A DNA stretch of 64,000 bases from contig NZ_SLXS01000002.1 of assembly GCF_004340785.1 (NCBI RefSeq), forward strand, positions 310,001 to 374,000, in the 5' to 3' direction. Made by a program: the position numbers and the translations under genes. The DNA comes from Tumebacillus sp. BK434 (GTDB lineage: Bacteria > Bacillota > Bacilli > Tumebacillales > Tumebacillaceae). The notes under the pieces are model-generated. The model ran no database searches. It was not told where the DNA came from and worked only from the letters and a program-made list of their open reading frames with translations. This document shows, piece after piece, positions 37,574 to 46,801 of the stretch. Numbering within the stretch: position 1 is the first letter of the stretch; each line of letters begins with the position of its first letter.

Positions 37574-39931
37574 ATGTCTAAGTTTTTGTACAAGCTGGGG
37601 AAACGGGCGTTCGACAAACCATGGTATTTTATCGCCGCGTGGATCGCGGTGTTTGCGATCGTGCTCGCGATGCTGGGCGTGAATGGCGTGCACGTGAGTT
37701 CGGAGATGAAAATTGCAGGCACGGAGTCGCAGAAGGTGCTGGATCGGCTGGCCGAAGAGCTGCCGGAAGCTTCCGGCGGGCAGGCGAGCGTGGTCTTCAC
37801 GGTGCCTGAAGGCGAGCGGTTGGATGCGCCGGAGCGATTGCCGGCGATTTTGCAAGCTGTGGAGGATGTTTACAGTCAGGAGTATGTGATCAATCCCGCA
37901 GATTTGGCGGCTGCAGCAGGTCAAGGTGCACAGGGTGCCCAAGGCGGCGCGGCTCAACAACAGCAACAACAGCAACAACAGCAACAACAGCAACAACAGC
38001 AACAACAGCAACAACAGCAGTCCGCTTCGGCCGTAAAGGCTCCGTATGGACCGTTGATGGTCAACGGGATGCCGGTGCCGGGGGTGATGATCTCGGCGGA
38101 CGGGCATGTGGCGCTGTTCCAGTTCCAGTTCACGGAGCAGCAGACGTCGTTGCCGCAAGAGGTCATCGACTCGGTGAAACAGGCGGTGATGGGTGTCGAG
38201 GATGACACCGACATCACGGCGTTGCCGAGCGATTCGATCAAAGGCAAGCCTTCGGTGATCGGCCCGACGGAGATTATCGGTCTGGTCGTTGCGGCCGTTG
38301 TGCTGCTCATGACGCTCGGCTCTGTCGTCGCAGCCGGCCTGCCGCTTTTGACGGCGATCCTCGGGGTCGGCATCGGCGTGGGCGGCGCGTTTGCGATCTC
38401 GAATTTTGTGAACATGAGCGACATCACGCCGGCTCTGGCCTTGATGGTCGGGCTGGCGGTCGGCATCGACTACTGCCTGTTCATCGTCAACCGGCAGCGC
38501 GGCATCATTCTCGAGCAGGGCTTGAGCGCGCGCGAAGCGGTCGGCCGGGCGGTCGGCACGGCGGGCAGTGCGGTCTTCTTCGCCGGTTTGACGGTGATCA
38601 TCGCGCTGTGCGGCATGCTGGTCATCGGCATCGAATTCTTGTCGACCATGGCGCTGGTCGCCGCGGCGACCGTCTTCCTCAACGTGCTGATCGCCCTGAC
38701 TTTGCTCCCGGCGCTGCTGGGGTTGGTCGGAGAGCGCATCTGCTCGCAGAAGGTGCGCGAGAAGAGCCGGGCACAGTCGAAGGAAACCCGCAACGGCGTA
38801 GCGCGCGGCTGGGCGAAAGGCGTTGTTAAGTTTCGCTGGCTCGTCATCGTCGGCGTGATCGCGGTGCTCGGTGTTGCGGCGATCCCGGTTGCGGAGATGG
38901 AGATGGGCATCCCTTCCGGCGCGACGGCGAACTTGGATACGACGTCAAGACAGAGTTATGATGCGATCTCGGATGGTTTTGGCGAAGGGTTTAACGGGCC
39001 GCTGCTGCTGGTCGCAGAGCCGAAGGACACTTCCGGCAAGGTCACGATGGAAATGCTGTACGGTCTGGTGCAGGACATCCAACAGCAAGAGAACGTGTCG
39101 GTCGTCTCGCCGCTGGGTGTCAACGAGTCGGGCGACATTGCGATCCTGAGCCTGATCCCGAAGACGGGGCCGACCGACACCGCAACGAAAGATCTGGTGA
39201 CACAGCTGCGCGACCCTGACTTCAACGTGGCTGACAAATACAAGGTGACGCTTGGCGTGACCGGCTTCACCGCGATCAACATCGACATGTCGACGAAGCT
39301 GACGGAGGTGTTCCCGCTCTACATCGGGATCATCGTCATCCTCTCGGTGATCATCCTGCTGCTGGTGTTCCGTTCGATCATCGTTCCGATCAAAGCGACG
39401 GTCGGCTTCCTGCTCAGCGTGCTGGCGACGTTCGGGATCACCACCGCGGTGTTCCAGTGGGGCTGGCTGCACGCGATGTTCGGCTTCGACACGGGCGGTC
39501 CCTTGCTCAGCTTTATGCCGATCATGGTCACCGGCATCCTGTACGGGCTGGCGATGGACTATCAGGTCTTCCTGGTCAGTTCGATGCGCGAGTCGTACGT
39601 CCACGGGCATCGGGGACGTGAGAGCGTCATTCACGGGTACGGGCTGGCGAGCCGCGTCGTCGTGGCGGCTGCCGTGATCATGGTCTCGGTGTTCGCCGGG
39701 TTTATCTTCGCGCATGACATCATGATCAAACAGATCGGATTTGCACTGGCTGTCGGCATCCTGATCGACGCGTTCATCGTGCGCATCATGCTGGTGCCGG
39801 CCGTGATGGCGATCTTCGGCGACAAGGCGTGGTGGCTGCCGAAATGGCTGGACCGCATGCTGCCGAATTTGGATGTGGAAGGCGACAAACTGATCGCCGA
39901 GTTGAAAACCAAGGGAAATTCTGATCGATAA
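37574..39931 (+). CDS. MMPL/RND-family membrane transporter with polyglutamine tract
   Basis: 785 residues, site AAAGGAG. There are two repeats of one helix, a large outer loop and five helices. Conserved pieces are LMVGLAVGIDYCLFIVNRQR and its counterpart MVTGILYGLAMDYQVFLVSSMRE (proton-relay region). The first outer loop holds 22 consecutive Gln (37955-38020) encoded by CAACAACAG repeats. MMPL proteins export lipids, siderophores or drugs. It is in an operon with the TetR gene. Confidence 0.92.
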   Translation: MSKFLYKLGKRAFDKPWYFIAAWIAVFAIVLAMLGVNGVHVSSEMKIAGTESQKVLDRLAEELPEASGGQASVVFTVPEGERLDAPERLPAILQAVEDVYSQEYVINPADLAAAAGQGAQGAQGGAAQQQQQQQQQQQQQQQQQQQQQQSASAVKAPYGPLMVNGMPVPGVMISADGHVALFQFQFTEQQTSLPQEVIDSVKQAVMGVEDDTDITALPSDSIKGKPSVIGPTEIIGLVVAAVVLLMTLGSVVAAGLPLLTAILGVGIGVGGAFAISNFVNMSDITPALALMVGLAVGIDYCLFIVNRQRGIILEQGLSAREAVGRAVGTAGSAVFFAGLTVIIALCGMLVIGIEFLSTMALVAAATVFLNVLIALTLLPALLGLVGERICSQKVREKSRAQSKETRNGVARGWAKGVVKFRWLVIVGVIAVLGVAAIPVAEMEMGIPSGATANLDTTSRQSYDAISDGFGEGFNGPLLLVAEPKDTSGKVTMEMLYGLVQDIQQQENVSVVSPLGVNESGDIAILSLIPKTGPTDTATKDLVTQLRDPDFNVADKYKVTLGVTGFTAINIDMSTKLTEVFPLYIGIIVILSVIILLLVFRSIIVPIKATVGFLLSVLATFGITTAVFQWGWLHAMFGFDTGGPLLSFMPIMVTGILYGLAMDYQVFLVSSMRESYVHGHRGRESVIHGYGLASRVVVAAAVIMVSVFAGFIFAHDIMIKQIGFALAVGILIDAFIVRIMLVPAVMAIFGDKAWWLPKWLDRMLPNLDVEGDKLIAELKTKGNSDR
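37955..38020 (+). repeat. CAACAACAG microsatellite (22 Gln codons)
   Basis: A run of CAA/CAG codons in a 9-bp period, in frame within the MMPL gene. Such tracts expand and contract by slippage in whole codons without breaking the frame. Confidence 0.95.
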
Positions 39932-39942
39932 GCAGGCACTGC

Positions 39943-39971
39943 GAAGCCCCTGAATTGGATTCAGGGGCTTC
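39943..39971 (+). terminator. Hairpin after the MMPL gene
   Basis: GAAGCCCCTGAA / TTCAGGGGCTTC perfect 12-bp stem, but no T-run follows, so termination may be weak. Confidence 0.55.
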
Positions 39972-40099
39972 ACTTGCAGTTTGATCGGGAGCAAGTGTGT
40001 CGGCAGAGCGGCCTTCCCTCGAAAAATTACAGGATCGTAACGGATGCCAGGGGGATTCTGTGGTAGGATGACTTCATACGATTGGCAAGGGGAGAAACT

Positions 40100-41542
40100 A
40101 TGGAAACAGAGAAGCAATACAATACGCGTGCCATCTTGGCGTCGCTCTTGATCTGCGGGTTTGTCGGCTTTTTCAGCGAGACGGCGCTCAATGTGGCGAT
40201 CACGAACTTGATGGACGTGTTTCAGATTGAGGCGGCGACCGCGCAGTGGCTGACGACCGGGTTTCTGTTGACACTCGGCATTCTGATGCCGGTCAGCGGG
40301 CTGCTGTTGCAGCGCTTTTCGACGCGCCAGCTGTTCACCGGGTCGCTGGTCAGCATGATCGTGGGCACCTTGGTCGCGGCGCTGGCCGTCAATTTTGAAA
40401 TGCTGATGGTCGCGCGCGTGCTGCAGGCGATCGGGATGGGCTTGCTGCTGCCGCTGATGTTCAATACGATCCTCGTGATCTATCCGCTGGAAAAGCGCGG
40501 CGAGGCGATGGGCTTCGTCGGGCTGGTCATCATGTTTGCGCCGGCGACCGGCCCGACGGTGGCGGGGATCTTGATCGAATACTTGTCCTGGCAATACATC
40601 TTCTGGCTGTCGCTTCCGTTCCTGATCATCGGGCTGCTGGTCGGGCTGAAGTATTTGGAAAACGTCACCGAAGTCACCAAGCCGAGGATCGACCTGCTGT
40701 CGGTCATCTTGTCGACGATCGGATTCGGCGGCGTCGTGTTCGGCTTCAGCAAAGCGGGCGAAGGCGCAGGCGGCTGGGGCAGCACCTTGGTGCTCGCTTC
40801 GATCATCGTCGGGCTGGTCGCGCTGGTGCTGTTCACTCTGCGCCAGATCTGGATGCGCGATCCGATGCTGAATCTGGGCGTGTTCAAGTATCCGATGTAT
40901 ATCTTGGGGCTGCTGATGGTGCTGTCCTGCATGCTGATCATGATGTCCAGCATGATCATTCTGCCGCTGTTCTTGCAAAAGGGCATCATGCTGTCCGCCT
41001 TCACCACCGGGCTGATCATGCTGCCGGGCAGCGTGCTGAACGGGATCTTGTCGCCGCGCATGGGGCGGCTGTTCGACCGCTACGGCCCGAAATGGCTGGT
41101 GATACCGGGTCTGGTGATCGTGGCGGCCATGATGTGGTGCTTCACCGGGATCTCCACGGCGTCCTCCGTGGCGATGATCGTGGCGCTGCACATCGGCATC
41201 ATGATCGGCATCTCGATGGTCTGGATGCCGGCGCAGACCAACGGGCTCAATCAACTGCCGCCGGAGCTGTACCCGCACGGCACGGCGGTGATGAACACGC
41301 TGCAGCAAGTCGCCGGTGCGATCGGCACGGCGGTGGCGGTCTCCCTGCTGATGGGCGGATCGGAGCAGTATTTGCGTGGCTCTGCCGCGCCGACCAGTCC
41401 GGCGGAGCTGGCCAATGCGATGACGAACGGATCGCACAGCGTTTTCTGGTTTGCGATGCTGGTGACGATTCTCAGCCTGGTCATCGCGTTCTTCATTCGC
41501 CGCGTCGTGGTGGAGCGGGCAGAACTGAATACCATGCACTAA
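40100..41542 (+). CDS. DHA2-type MFS multidrug exporter
   Basis: 480 residues from ATG 40100 (GGGGAGA site), about 14 transmembrane helices, as in the EmrB/QacA group. Landmarks are the N-terminal TALNVAITNL, the GFLLTLGILMPVSG helix, and the motif C region FAPATGPTVAGILIEY. It exports unknown drug-like compounds. Convergent with the MFS gene at 41580 and separated from it by a strong terminator. Confidence 0.92.
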   Translation: METEKQYNTRAILASLLICGFVGFFSETALNVAITNLMDVFQIEAATAQWLTTGFLLTLGILMPVSGLLLQRFSTRQLFTGSLVSMIVGTLVAALAVNFEMLMVARVLQAIGMGLLLPLMFNTILVIYPLEKRGEAMGFVGLVIMFAPATGPTVAGILIEYLSWQYIFWLSLPFLIIGLLVGLKYLENVTEVTKPRIDLLSVILSTIGFGGVVFGFSKAGEGAGGWGSTLVLASIIVGLVALVLFTLRQIWMRDPMLNLGVFKYPMYILGLLMVLSCMLIMMSSMIILPLFLQKGIMLSAFTTGLIMLPGSVLNGILSPRMGRLFDRYGPKWLVIPGLVIVAAMMWCFTGISTASSVAMIVALHIGIMIGISMVWMPAQTNGLNQLPPELYPHGTAVMNTLQQVAGAIGTAVAVSLLMGGSEQYLRGSAAPTSPAELANAMTNGSHSVFWFAMLVTILSLVIAFFIRRVVVERAELNTMH

Positions 41543-41582
41543 AAAATAGACGCCCTCACTTCGGTGGAGGGCGTCTTTTTTA
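41541..41582. terminator. Bidirectional terminator between convergent pumps
   Basis: GACGCCCTC / GAGGGCGTC stem with loop around TTCG. A6 before and T6 after. Confidence 0.92.
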
Positions 41583-42917
41583 TGCCGGTTCGTGGGGGGA
41601 CAATGCCTTTTGCTGATCGGCATTCTTCATCTGCAGCGCCAAAAGCATCCCGGCCACGGCCACGCCGATCATCACATAAAACAGCGAGCCGAGCATCAGG
41701 CTGGTCAGCGCCGAAGCGACCATGCTGCCCATGTAGCGGAAGGTGGAAAAAACGCCCGATGCGACGCCCGTCTTCTCCGGGGACACCGCTTCGAGGCTGG
41801 CCGTCTGCATCGCAGGCAGCCCGGCTCCGGAGCCCAAGCCGCCGATGAGCAGGGCGCAGGCGATGTACCAGATGGCGACCTGCTGCGCGAAACCGAGGTA
41901 GAGCAGCGCCGACAGCAGTTGCACACCGAAGGCGAGCCCGATCATCTTCGCATGACCGAGCTTCTTCGACAGCTGTCCGCCCAGCCAAGAGGAGAACGAC
42001 ATCGCCAGGGAATAGACGAACATCAGCGTGCCGATCATCCGCAGATCCACCCCGCGCTCCTGCAGGAGCAGCGGCAGCACCAGAATGGTGCCATACATGA
42101 TGAAGTTGCTGGTCAGCACGGCAAGATTGGCGCTGCGATAGGAACGGCTGCGGAACAGCCCGAACTCGATCAGCGGATGGGGAATCCCTTTTTCCCGGAA
42201 GAAAAACAGCACCAGACAGCCGAGCAAGAGCAGCACGCTCCACCAGTGGATCGTCTCGGCATGCGTGATGAACAGCACGATCAAGGAGAGTCCGAGCGCC
42301 AGATACAGCGACCCGAGCAGATCGACCGGCGTCTTGCGCGTCGGCGTGGCAGGCATGACGAAGAGGGCGGCGAGGAACGAGGCGAGCAGGAACGGCAGGT
42401 TGATCCAAAAGATCGCTTGCCAGCCCCACGCTTCGATCAGAAACGACCCGGCGAGCGGCCCGACGGCAGCGCCGAGCCCCATCAGCAGACCGAACAGCCC
42501 GAAGACGGACGCCATCTGCTCCTTGGGCACCGCATGCCGGATCAGCGCCGTCCCGCTGGGCAAGGCCAGCGCGCCGCCCAGCGCCTGCATCGAGCGAAAG
42601 ACGATCATCGACGGCAGGTTGAAGGCGAACGCGCAGAGGACTGCCCCGGCGAGCGACAGCGCGATCCCGGTCAGGAACATCCGCTTGTAGCCGAAGATGT
42701 CACCGAGCTTCCCGGCCACCGGCTGCGTGGCGGCCATCACGATCAGGTAGATCGTGATGATCCACGACGTCTGCGCCAGCGTCTCTCCGAAGGAATGCGA
42801 GATCGTGCCGAGCCCCACGGTGATCATCGTCGAGTTGACCGGGACGAGGAAAGTGCCAAGCAAAATCGCCGCAGTCAGCAGCCGGACTTTGCTTGCACTC
42901 ACGCTCCCTTCACTCAT
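41580..42917 (-). CDS. MFS exporter coupled to the split phosphotransferase genes
   Basis: 445 residues, about 14 helices, DHA2/EmrB-like (VNSTMITVGLGTI, KLGDIFGYKRMFLTG loop motif, GLGAAVGPLAGSFLIEAWGW motif C). Its ATG overlaps the stop of the upstream PEP-utilising gene (ATGAGTGA), so the two are translationally coupled. A pump with a drug-inactivating-type enzyme would make one resistance operon; this is inference. Confidence 0.92.
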   Translation of the reverse strand: MSEGSVSASKVRLLTAAILLGTFLVPVNSTMITVGLGTISHSFGETLAQTSWIITIYLIVMAATQPVAGKLGDIFGYKRMFLTGIALSLAGAVLCAFAFNLPSMIVFRSMQALGGALALPSGTALIRHAVPKEQMASVFGLFGLLMGLGAAVGPLAGSFLIEAWGWQAIFWINLPFLLASFLAALFVMPATPTRKTPVDLLGSLYLALGLSLIVLFITHAETIHWWSVLLLLGCLVLFFFREKGIPHPLIEFGLFRSRSYRSANLAVLTSNFIMYGTILVLPLLLQERGVDLRMIGTLMFVYSLAMSFSSWLGGQLSKKLGHAKMIGLAFGVQLLSALLYLGFAQQVAIWYIACALLIGGLGSGAGLPAMQTASLEAVSPEKTGVASGVFSTFRYMGSMVASALTSLMLGSLFYVMIGVAVAGMLLALQMKNADQQKALSPHEPA

Positions 42918-44523
42918 GGAAGCGCACCACTCCTTGTGTGCCGTCGACCGTCACCGTCTGCCCGTCGCGGAACAGGGAAGTCGCCACTTTCGTGCCCAGC
43001 ACGGCCGGGAGTTGGTATTCGCGGGCGACCGTTCCGGCGTGGGAGAGGATGCCGCCCGCATCGGTGATGATCGCCCCGACGACCGAAAAGAGCGCCGTCC
43101 ACGCCGGGGTCGTCGTCTTGCAGACCAGCACGTCCCCGGGCTGCACGCTGGAAAAATCGCCAGGGCTGTGCACGACGCGAACTTGGCCGGTGTAGACGCC
43201 TTGCGAGGCGGCCGCCCCTTTGATCTGCGCGGCTTCCACCTGCGGTGCGGACGGCCCCATCACTTCTTCCAGCGCCGGATTGAGGCCATGTTCCGGCGGC
43301 ACTCCGTACGCGGGGACAGGCTTGCGGGATTGGCTGGCTTTCCACTCGGCACGGCGCCGGGCGATCAACTCCTGCTGCGCAGACGGCTCGTGCAGCACAT
43401 CGAGCAGTTCATCGAGATAGAAGAAAAACACATCCTGCGCCGCCGCGACCACACCCGCTTCGACCAGCCGATCGCCGATGGCGAGCAGGAACAGGCGCGA
43501 TTTGGCGGGAAGCATCGCGTCGATGTAGAAGTGGTGGTCTTCATCCAGGCCCCAGGATTCCAACGCGTGCCGGTACAAGCTGAGGAAGTGCTGCTTCTGC
43601 TCTCCTTCCGGCAGCTCATGCATGGCAGAATCGAATGCCTGCTGACGGCGCTCGACCGTCTTTTGCAGCTCCGCCTGAAAGTCGTAGCCGCTTTCCAAAA
43701 AGCGCCGGATCGCGGTCAGCGCAGGCGTCGGATTCTCCACCCAGATCGCCTCGACGAACTCATGCGAGTTGGTCGCGCGAAAGCCGTATTCGGCGAGGAA
43801 GTCCTGAACGTCGGCGAGGAAGGCGCAGCCTTCTTCGGTCCGCCCGAGCGCTTCCAGAAGCTGCTGAGGCTCCGTGTTGAGCAGCAGTTCCTGCAGCGCG
43901 GGCGATTGCCGTGCCCGTCGGCTCAACTGCCACAGGCCCTGGTCGGTCTCCAGCGACTTGTTCATCACGCCGACCAGCCAGTCATAGACGACCGCCGTGT
44001 TGGCAGTGCCACTCAGTTCTGCGTACGTCTGGGTCAAGGCGGTGAGCAGGACCATGCGCGGCATGACGATCTCGAAGTGCAGCTCCCAGGCCCGCTGGTA
44101 AAACGCGTAGAGCTCTTGCAGCATCTCGGCCGCTTCCGCACGGGTAAACGGCTGTACGCGAAACGCATCGAGCCTGGCGTAGAACGGCAGAAGCTCACTC
44201 TCCACATAGCCTTGAAACAGCGCCAGCATCTTCGGGATCCGCTCCATGCCCCACTGCAGATGTTCGGCCGCCTGCGCCTGCGGATCACCGGCAAACGGGA
44301 TCGCCCATTGGTAATAGTAGCCGTTTTCGATCTTCGCCCGGAACTGCTGCACCGGGAACTTCATCCCGGCAAACGCCCGCCGTGTCCCTTCGTTCATCGC
44401 CGGAATGAAATAGGATGCGAACAGCGGCGTGAACGGATCGGCAAGATGCGTATCATCCTGCACCCAAAAGCCTTGCTGTTTGTCTTCCTCCGTCAAAAAC
44501 AGATCTTCCTGTACGAACTTCAT
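42910..44523 (-). CDS. Rifampin-phosphotransferase/PEP-synthase-like C-terminal subunit
   Basis: 537 residues from ATG 44523 (GAGGGAGG site). The last ~90 residues are the swivelling PEP-utilising His domain: TDAGGILSHAGTVAREY carries the phosphohistidine, as in PPDK, PEP synthase and rifampin phosphotransferase. Residues ~1-430 are a helical region resembling the substrate-binding middle domain of rifampin phosphotransferases (QFRAKIENGYYY...). There is no ATP-grasp domain; it is encoded by the next gene upstream. Together the halves total ~830 residues, near the length of one-chain Rph enzymes. Substrate unproven. Confidence 0.8.
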   Translation of the reverse strand: MKFVQEDLFLTEEDKQQGFWVQDDTHLADPFTPLFASYFIPAMNEGTRRAFAGMKFPVQQFRAKIENGYYYQWAIPFAGDPQAQAAEHLQWGMERIPKMLALFQGYVESELLPFYARLDAFRVQPFTRAEAAEMLQELYAFYQRAWELHFEIVMPRMVLLTALTQTYAELSGTANTAVVYDWLVGVMNKSLETDQGLWQLSRRARQSPALQELLLNTEPQQLLEALGRTEEGCAFLADVQDFLAEYGFRATNSHEFVEAIWVENPTPALTAIRRFLESGYDFQAELQKTVERRQQAFDSAMHELPEGEQKQHFLSLYRHALESWGLDEDHHFYIDAMLPAKSRLFLLAIGDRLVEAGVVAAAQDVFFFYLDELLDVLHEPSAQQELIARRRAEWKASQSRKPVPAYGVPPEHGLNPALEEVMGPSAPQVEAAQIKGAAASQGVYTGQVRVVHSPGDFSSVQPGDVLVCKTTTPAWTALFSVVGAIITDAGGILSHAGTVAREYQLPAVLGTKVATSLFRDGQTVTVDGTQGVVRFHE

Positions 44524-44545
44524 GCGCACAGCCTCCCTCTTCTCA

Positions 44546-45418
44546 TCAGGTCGTGATCGGACGCACCTGCAGCAGATAGACCGTCCCGGCTTGGATGGCA
44601 AATTCCAGATCGACCGGACGGCCATGCAACGCCTCCACACGGCAGGTCAACGCTGCCAAATCCTCTATGTGCCCATCGCCCAAACAAAAAACTTCCTGTT
44701 CCGCAGCCGAGGTCTCGACCGTCATGGTACCGGTGGCGGCCGGCAGGATTTTGACTTCTTTCAGACCGAGCTCTTTGCAGATCTCGCCCGTCCGTTTGGA
44801 CACGATAAAACTGTCGGGCGTCACGAGCCCCGACACGACCGCTTCCCCGAGCCCGTAGGAAGCGTTGATCACGATCTCGTCCGGGTCGCAGGTCACCGGA
44901 TGCTTGCTGAAGATCACGCCGGAGACGTCCGCTTCGACCATGCCCTGCACGAGCACGCCCATCGCCAGCGAGTCCAAGCAGATCTGGTGCTGCTTGGCGT
45001 AGTGCTGTACGGCGGGGGAAAAGTAGGACGCCCAGCAGCGTTTGATGTGCAGGAGCACGCTGTCCAGGCTGCAAACGTTGAGATAGGTCTCGTATTGACC
45101 GGCAAAAGACGCGTGGTTCAGATCTTCCAGCGCCGAGGAGGAACGCACGGCGACGACCGTTACCCCTTGCTCTTGCAACGCGCTGAACTGCGCGGCGATC
45201 TCCTCTGCGATCACTGCAGGCAGCGGTGCGGAGAGGAAGTCGGCTTCCGTTTGGACGTCAGGATTGGCTCGCAAGAAAGCTTGAAACGCATCGGTCGTCA
45301 CGACAAAGCCTGGCGGTACGGGCAAGCCCTGCGCCAGCATCGCGCCGAGATGGCGCGCTTTGGAGCCGGCCGTTTGCACAGACACCTGTTGCAAGGCGGT
45401 GAGGCTGAGTGCGTTCAT
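44546..45418 (-). CDS. PEP/pyruvate-binding ATP-grasp subunit (split Rph/PpsA-like)
   Basis: 290 residues covering only the N-terminal nucleotide-binding domain of PEP synthase/PPDK/Rph: GSKARHLGAMLAQGLPVPPGF at the start, VAVRSSSALEDLNHASFAGQYET, GVIFSKHPVTCDPDE, and QVRPITT at the very end. In relatives the His domain follows in the same chain; here the frame stops and the remaining domains are encoded 22 bases downstream. No sign of a recent frameshift, since the second gene has its own strong ribosome binding site. Confidence 0.88.
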   Translation of the reverse strand: MNALSLTALQQVSVQTAGSKARHLGAMLAQGLPVPPGFVVTTDAFQAFLRANPDVQTEADFLSAPLPAVIAEEIAAQFSALQEQGVTVVAVRSSSALEDLNHASFAGQYETYLNVCSLDSVLLHIKRCWASYFSPAVQHYAKQHQICLDSLAMGVLVQGMVEADVSGVIFSKHPVTCDPDEIVINASYGLGEAVVSGLVTPDSFIVSKRTGEICKELGLKEVKILPAATGTMTVETSAAEQEVFCLGDGHIEDLAALTCRVEALHGRPVDLEFAIQAGTVYLLQVRPITT

Positions 45419-45476
45419 GCTGTCACCTCCTTATTCGTTAAGATTTATATAAGGTTTTGTGAAAATTAATTCGGGC

Positions 45477-45518
45477 AAAAAAAAGAAAGCCCCTGAACAA
45501 ACGTTCAGAGACTTTCGC
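45477..45518 (-). terminator. Terminator of the LysE gene
   Basis: On the minus strand a stem of GAAAG and CTGAAC segments pairing with GTTCAG and CTTTC, followed by a long T-run (A-run on plus, 45477-45485). Confidence 0.6.
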
Positions 45519-46154
45519 TTAGCGCTGTTGGAAGGCGATCTTCAGCCCAAGACCGATGTAGATCGAACCGATGATCTTGCTGCTCCAGCGGTGCAGCCAG
45601 GAGATGCGCTTGACCAGCCGGCTGAGCGGCTTGATGCTGAGGGCGATCAGCGACGTGTAGACGGCGCCGAGCAGCGCAAACAGCAGGCCGAGGATCAAAA
45701 ATTGCCACACGGTAGCCCCGCGCTCCGGGTGGACGAACTGGGGCAGGAAGGCCAGGAAAAACAGTGCGGTCTTCGGATTGAGCAGCTCGGCCAAAATGGC
45801 GAGTCCGAATGACTTGACCGGATGGGCCGGTGCGACCGCCGGCAGTTGCGGATCGGCCGGACGTTCGCGCAGCGCGCGGATGCCAAGGTAGAGCAGGTAG
45901 GCGACGCCGGCGAATTTGACGACTTGAAAGGCCAGCGCGGACGAGAGCAGCAGCGCGGAGAGGCCCAAAGCGGCCAAGGCGGCATGGAGGCAGTCGCCGA
46001 CGGCAATGCCGATGCCGGCCATGATCCCGGCGGTGCGTCCGCTTTGCACGGTGCGGGTGGCGGTGAGCAGCACCGCGGGGCCCGGTATCAAAAAGAGTCC
46101 GATGACGACCGTCAGGAACGTGATCATTGTGGACAGATCGAACATCTGCATCAC
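45519..46154 (-). CDS. LysE/RhtB-family amino acid exporter
   Basis: 211 residues with five or six helices. The signature FLIPGPAVLLTATRTVQSGRTAGIMAGIGIAVGD matches LysE/RhtB. It exports amino acids or derivatives such as homoserine lactones. It is encoded just downstream of the marR-type gene (2-base gap), so it may be co-expressed with it. Confidence 0.92.
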   Translation of the reverse strand: MMQMFDLSTMITFLTVVIGLFLIPGPAVLLTATRTVQSGRTAGIMAGIGIAVGDCLHAALAALGLSALLLSSALAFQVVKFAGVAYLLYLGIRALRERPADPQLPAVAPAHPVKSFGLAILAELLNPKTALFFLAFLPQFVHPERGATVWQFLILGLLFALLGAVYTSLIALSIKPLSRLVKRISWLHRWSSKIIGSIYIGLGLKIAFQQR

Positions 46155-46155
46155 C

Positions 46156-46638
46156 TCATGGTGTAGAGTCTGGGTGTTCTTGCTGCGACTTCGTGCCGAC
46201 CTCTTGAAAATAGGCGAACGTCTGGTGCAGCAGGTCGATCAGCTGCTCGCTCTGCTCGCGCCCCAAATGATCGATCAGGCCGTTGAACAGGACGCGGTAG
46301 GCGTCGTGTGCGGTGTTCGCCATCTCCCGACCCTGCTCCGTCAAGGTGATCTCGGAGACGCGGCGGTCGGTGGGATGCGCGGTGCGCTCGATGTAGCCTT
46401 CTTTGATCAGCGAGTTGATCATCTGTGTGACGGACGGCGAGGTGATCTTCAGCCGTTTGCTCAATTCGGAAACGGTCGTGCCCCGGTCATAGCCGCGGTC
46501 CTGTCTTTCTTTGACCGCCAGCAGGACGCGGATTTCGCTTGCCTTGAGCCCCCATTTGGTGGTCCGGCGCCAGTCGGACCGCGAAAAGCGCGAAAACATT
46601 TCCATCAACTGTAGTGCTTGCGTATTTTGATCCATCAC
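46156..46638 (-). CDS. MarR-family regulator
   Basis: 160 residues. The winged helix is TTVSELSKRLKITSPSVTQMINSLIKEGYIERTAHPTDRRVSEITLT, a classic MarR domain with the DRR wing. It is divergent from the DHA2 pump at 46802. A 21-bp dyad lies in front of the pump, and it is the probable binding site. Confidence 0.93.
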   Translation of the reverse strand: MMDQNTQALQLMEMFSRFSRSDWRRTTKWGLKASEIRVLLAVKERQDRGYDRGTTVSELSKRLKITSPSVTQMINSLIKEGYIERTAHPTDRRVSEITLTEQGREMANTAHDAYRVLFNGLIDHLGREQSEQLIDLLHQTFAYFQEVGTKSQQEHPDSTP

Positions 46639-46758
46639 TTCACCGCCCGTCTGACTGGATTCGTCTGCTTATGTACCTTCATGATAAGGAAACGGTCTGC
46701 AATCGTCAATCAAGGCGGATTTTGAGGATTGCATCTTTACAGCTCTTCGCATAAGCTG

Positions 46759-46779
46759 TTAGATAGGTTACCTACCTAA
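46759..46779. promoter_or_regulatory. Putative MarR operator
   Basis: Imperfect 21-bp dyad centred on T46769, with inner arms TAGGT / ACCTA and outer arms TTAG / CTAA. It lies 23 bases before the pump start, between the divergent MarR and pump genes, where MarR sites usually are. Confidence 0.7.
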
Positions 46780-46801
46780 ATATAAAATCAGGGGGATCGG
46801 G

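Noticed and set aside
37955..38020. CAACAACAG run as a mobile-element or CRISPR repeat
   Set aside because: It is a simple microsatellite in frame inside one gene, with no spacers or flanking repeats.
38945..41623. Minus-strand frame of ~890 codons under the MMPL and MFS genes
   Set aside because: It spans two genes and a terminator and is extremely rich in His, Asp, Arg and Gln; a GC-bias artefact.
41580..42917. Possible link of the two convergent MFS genes as a duplicated pump
   Set aside because: They share the family fold, but motif sequences differ and a strong terminator separates them; no sign of recent duplication.
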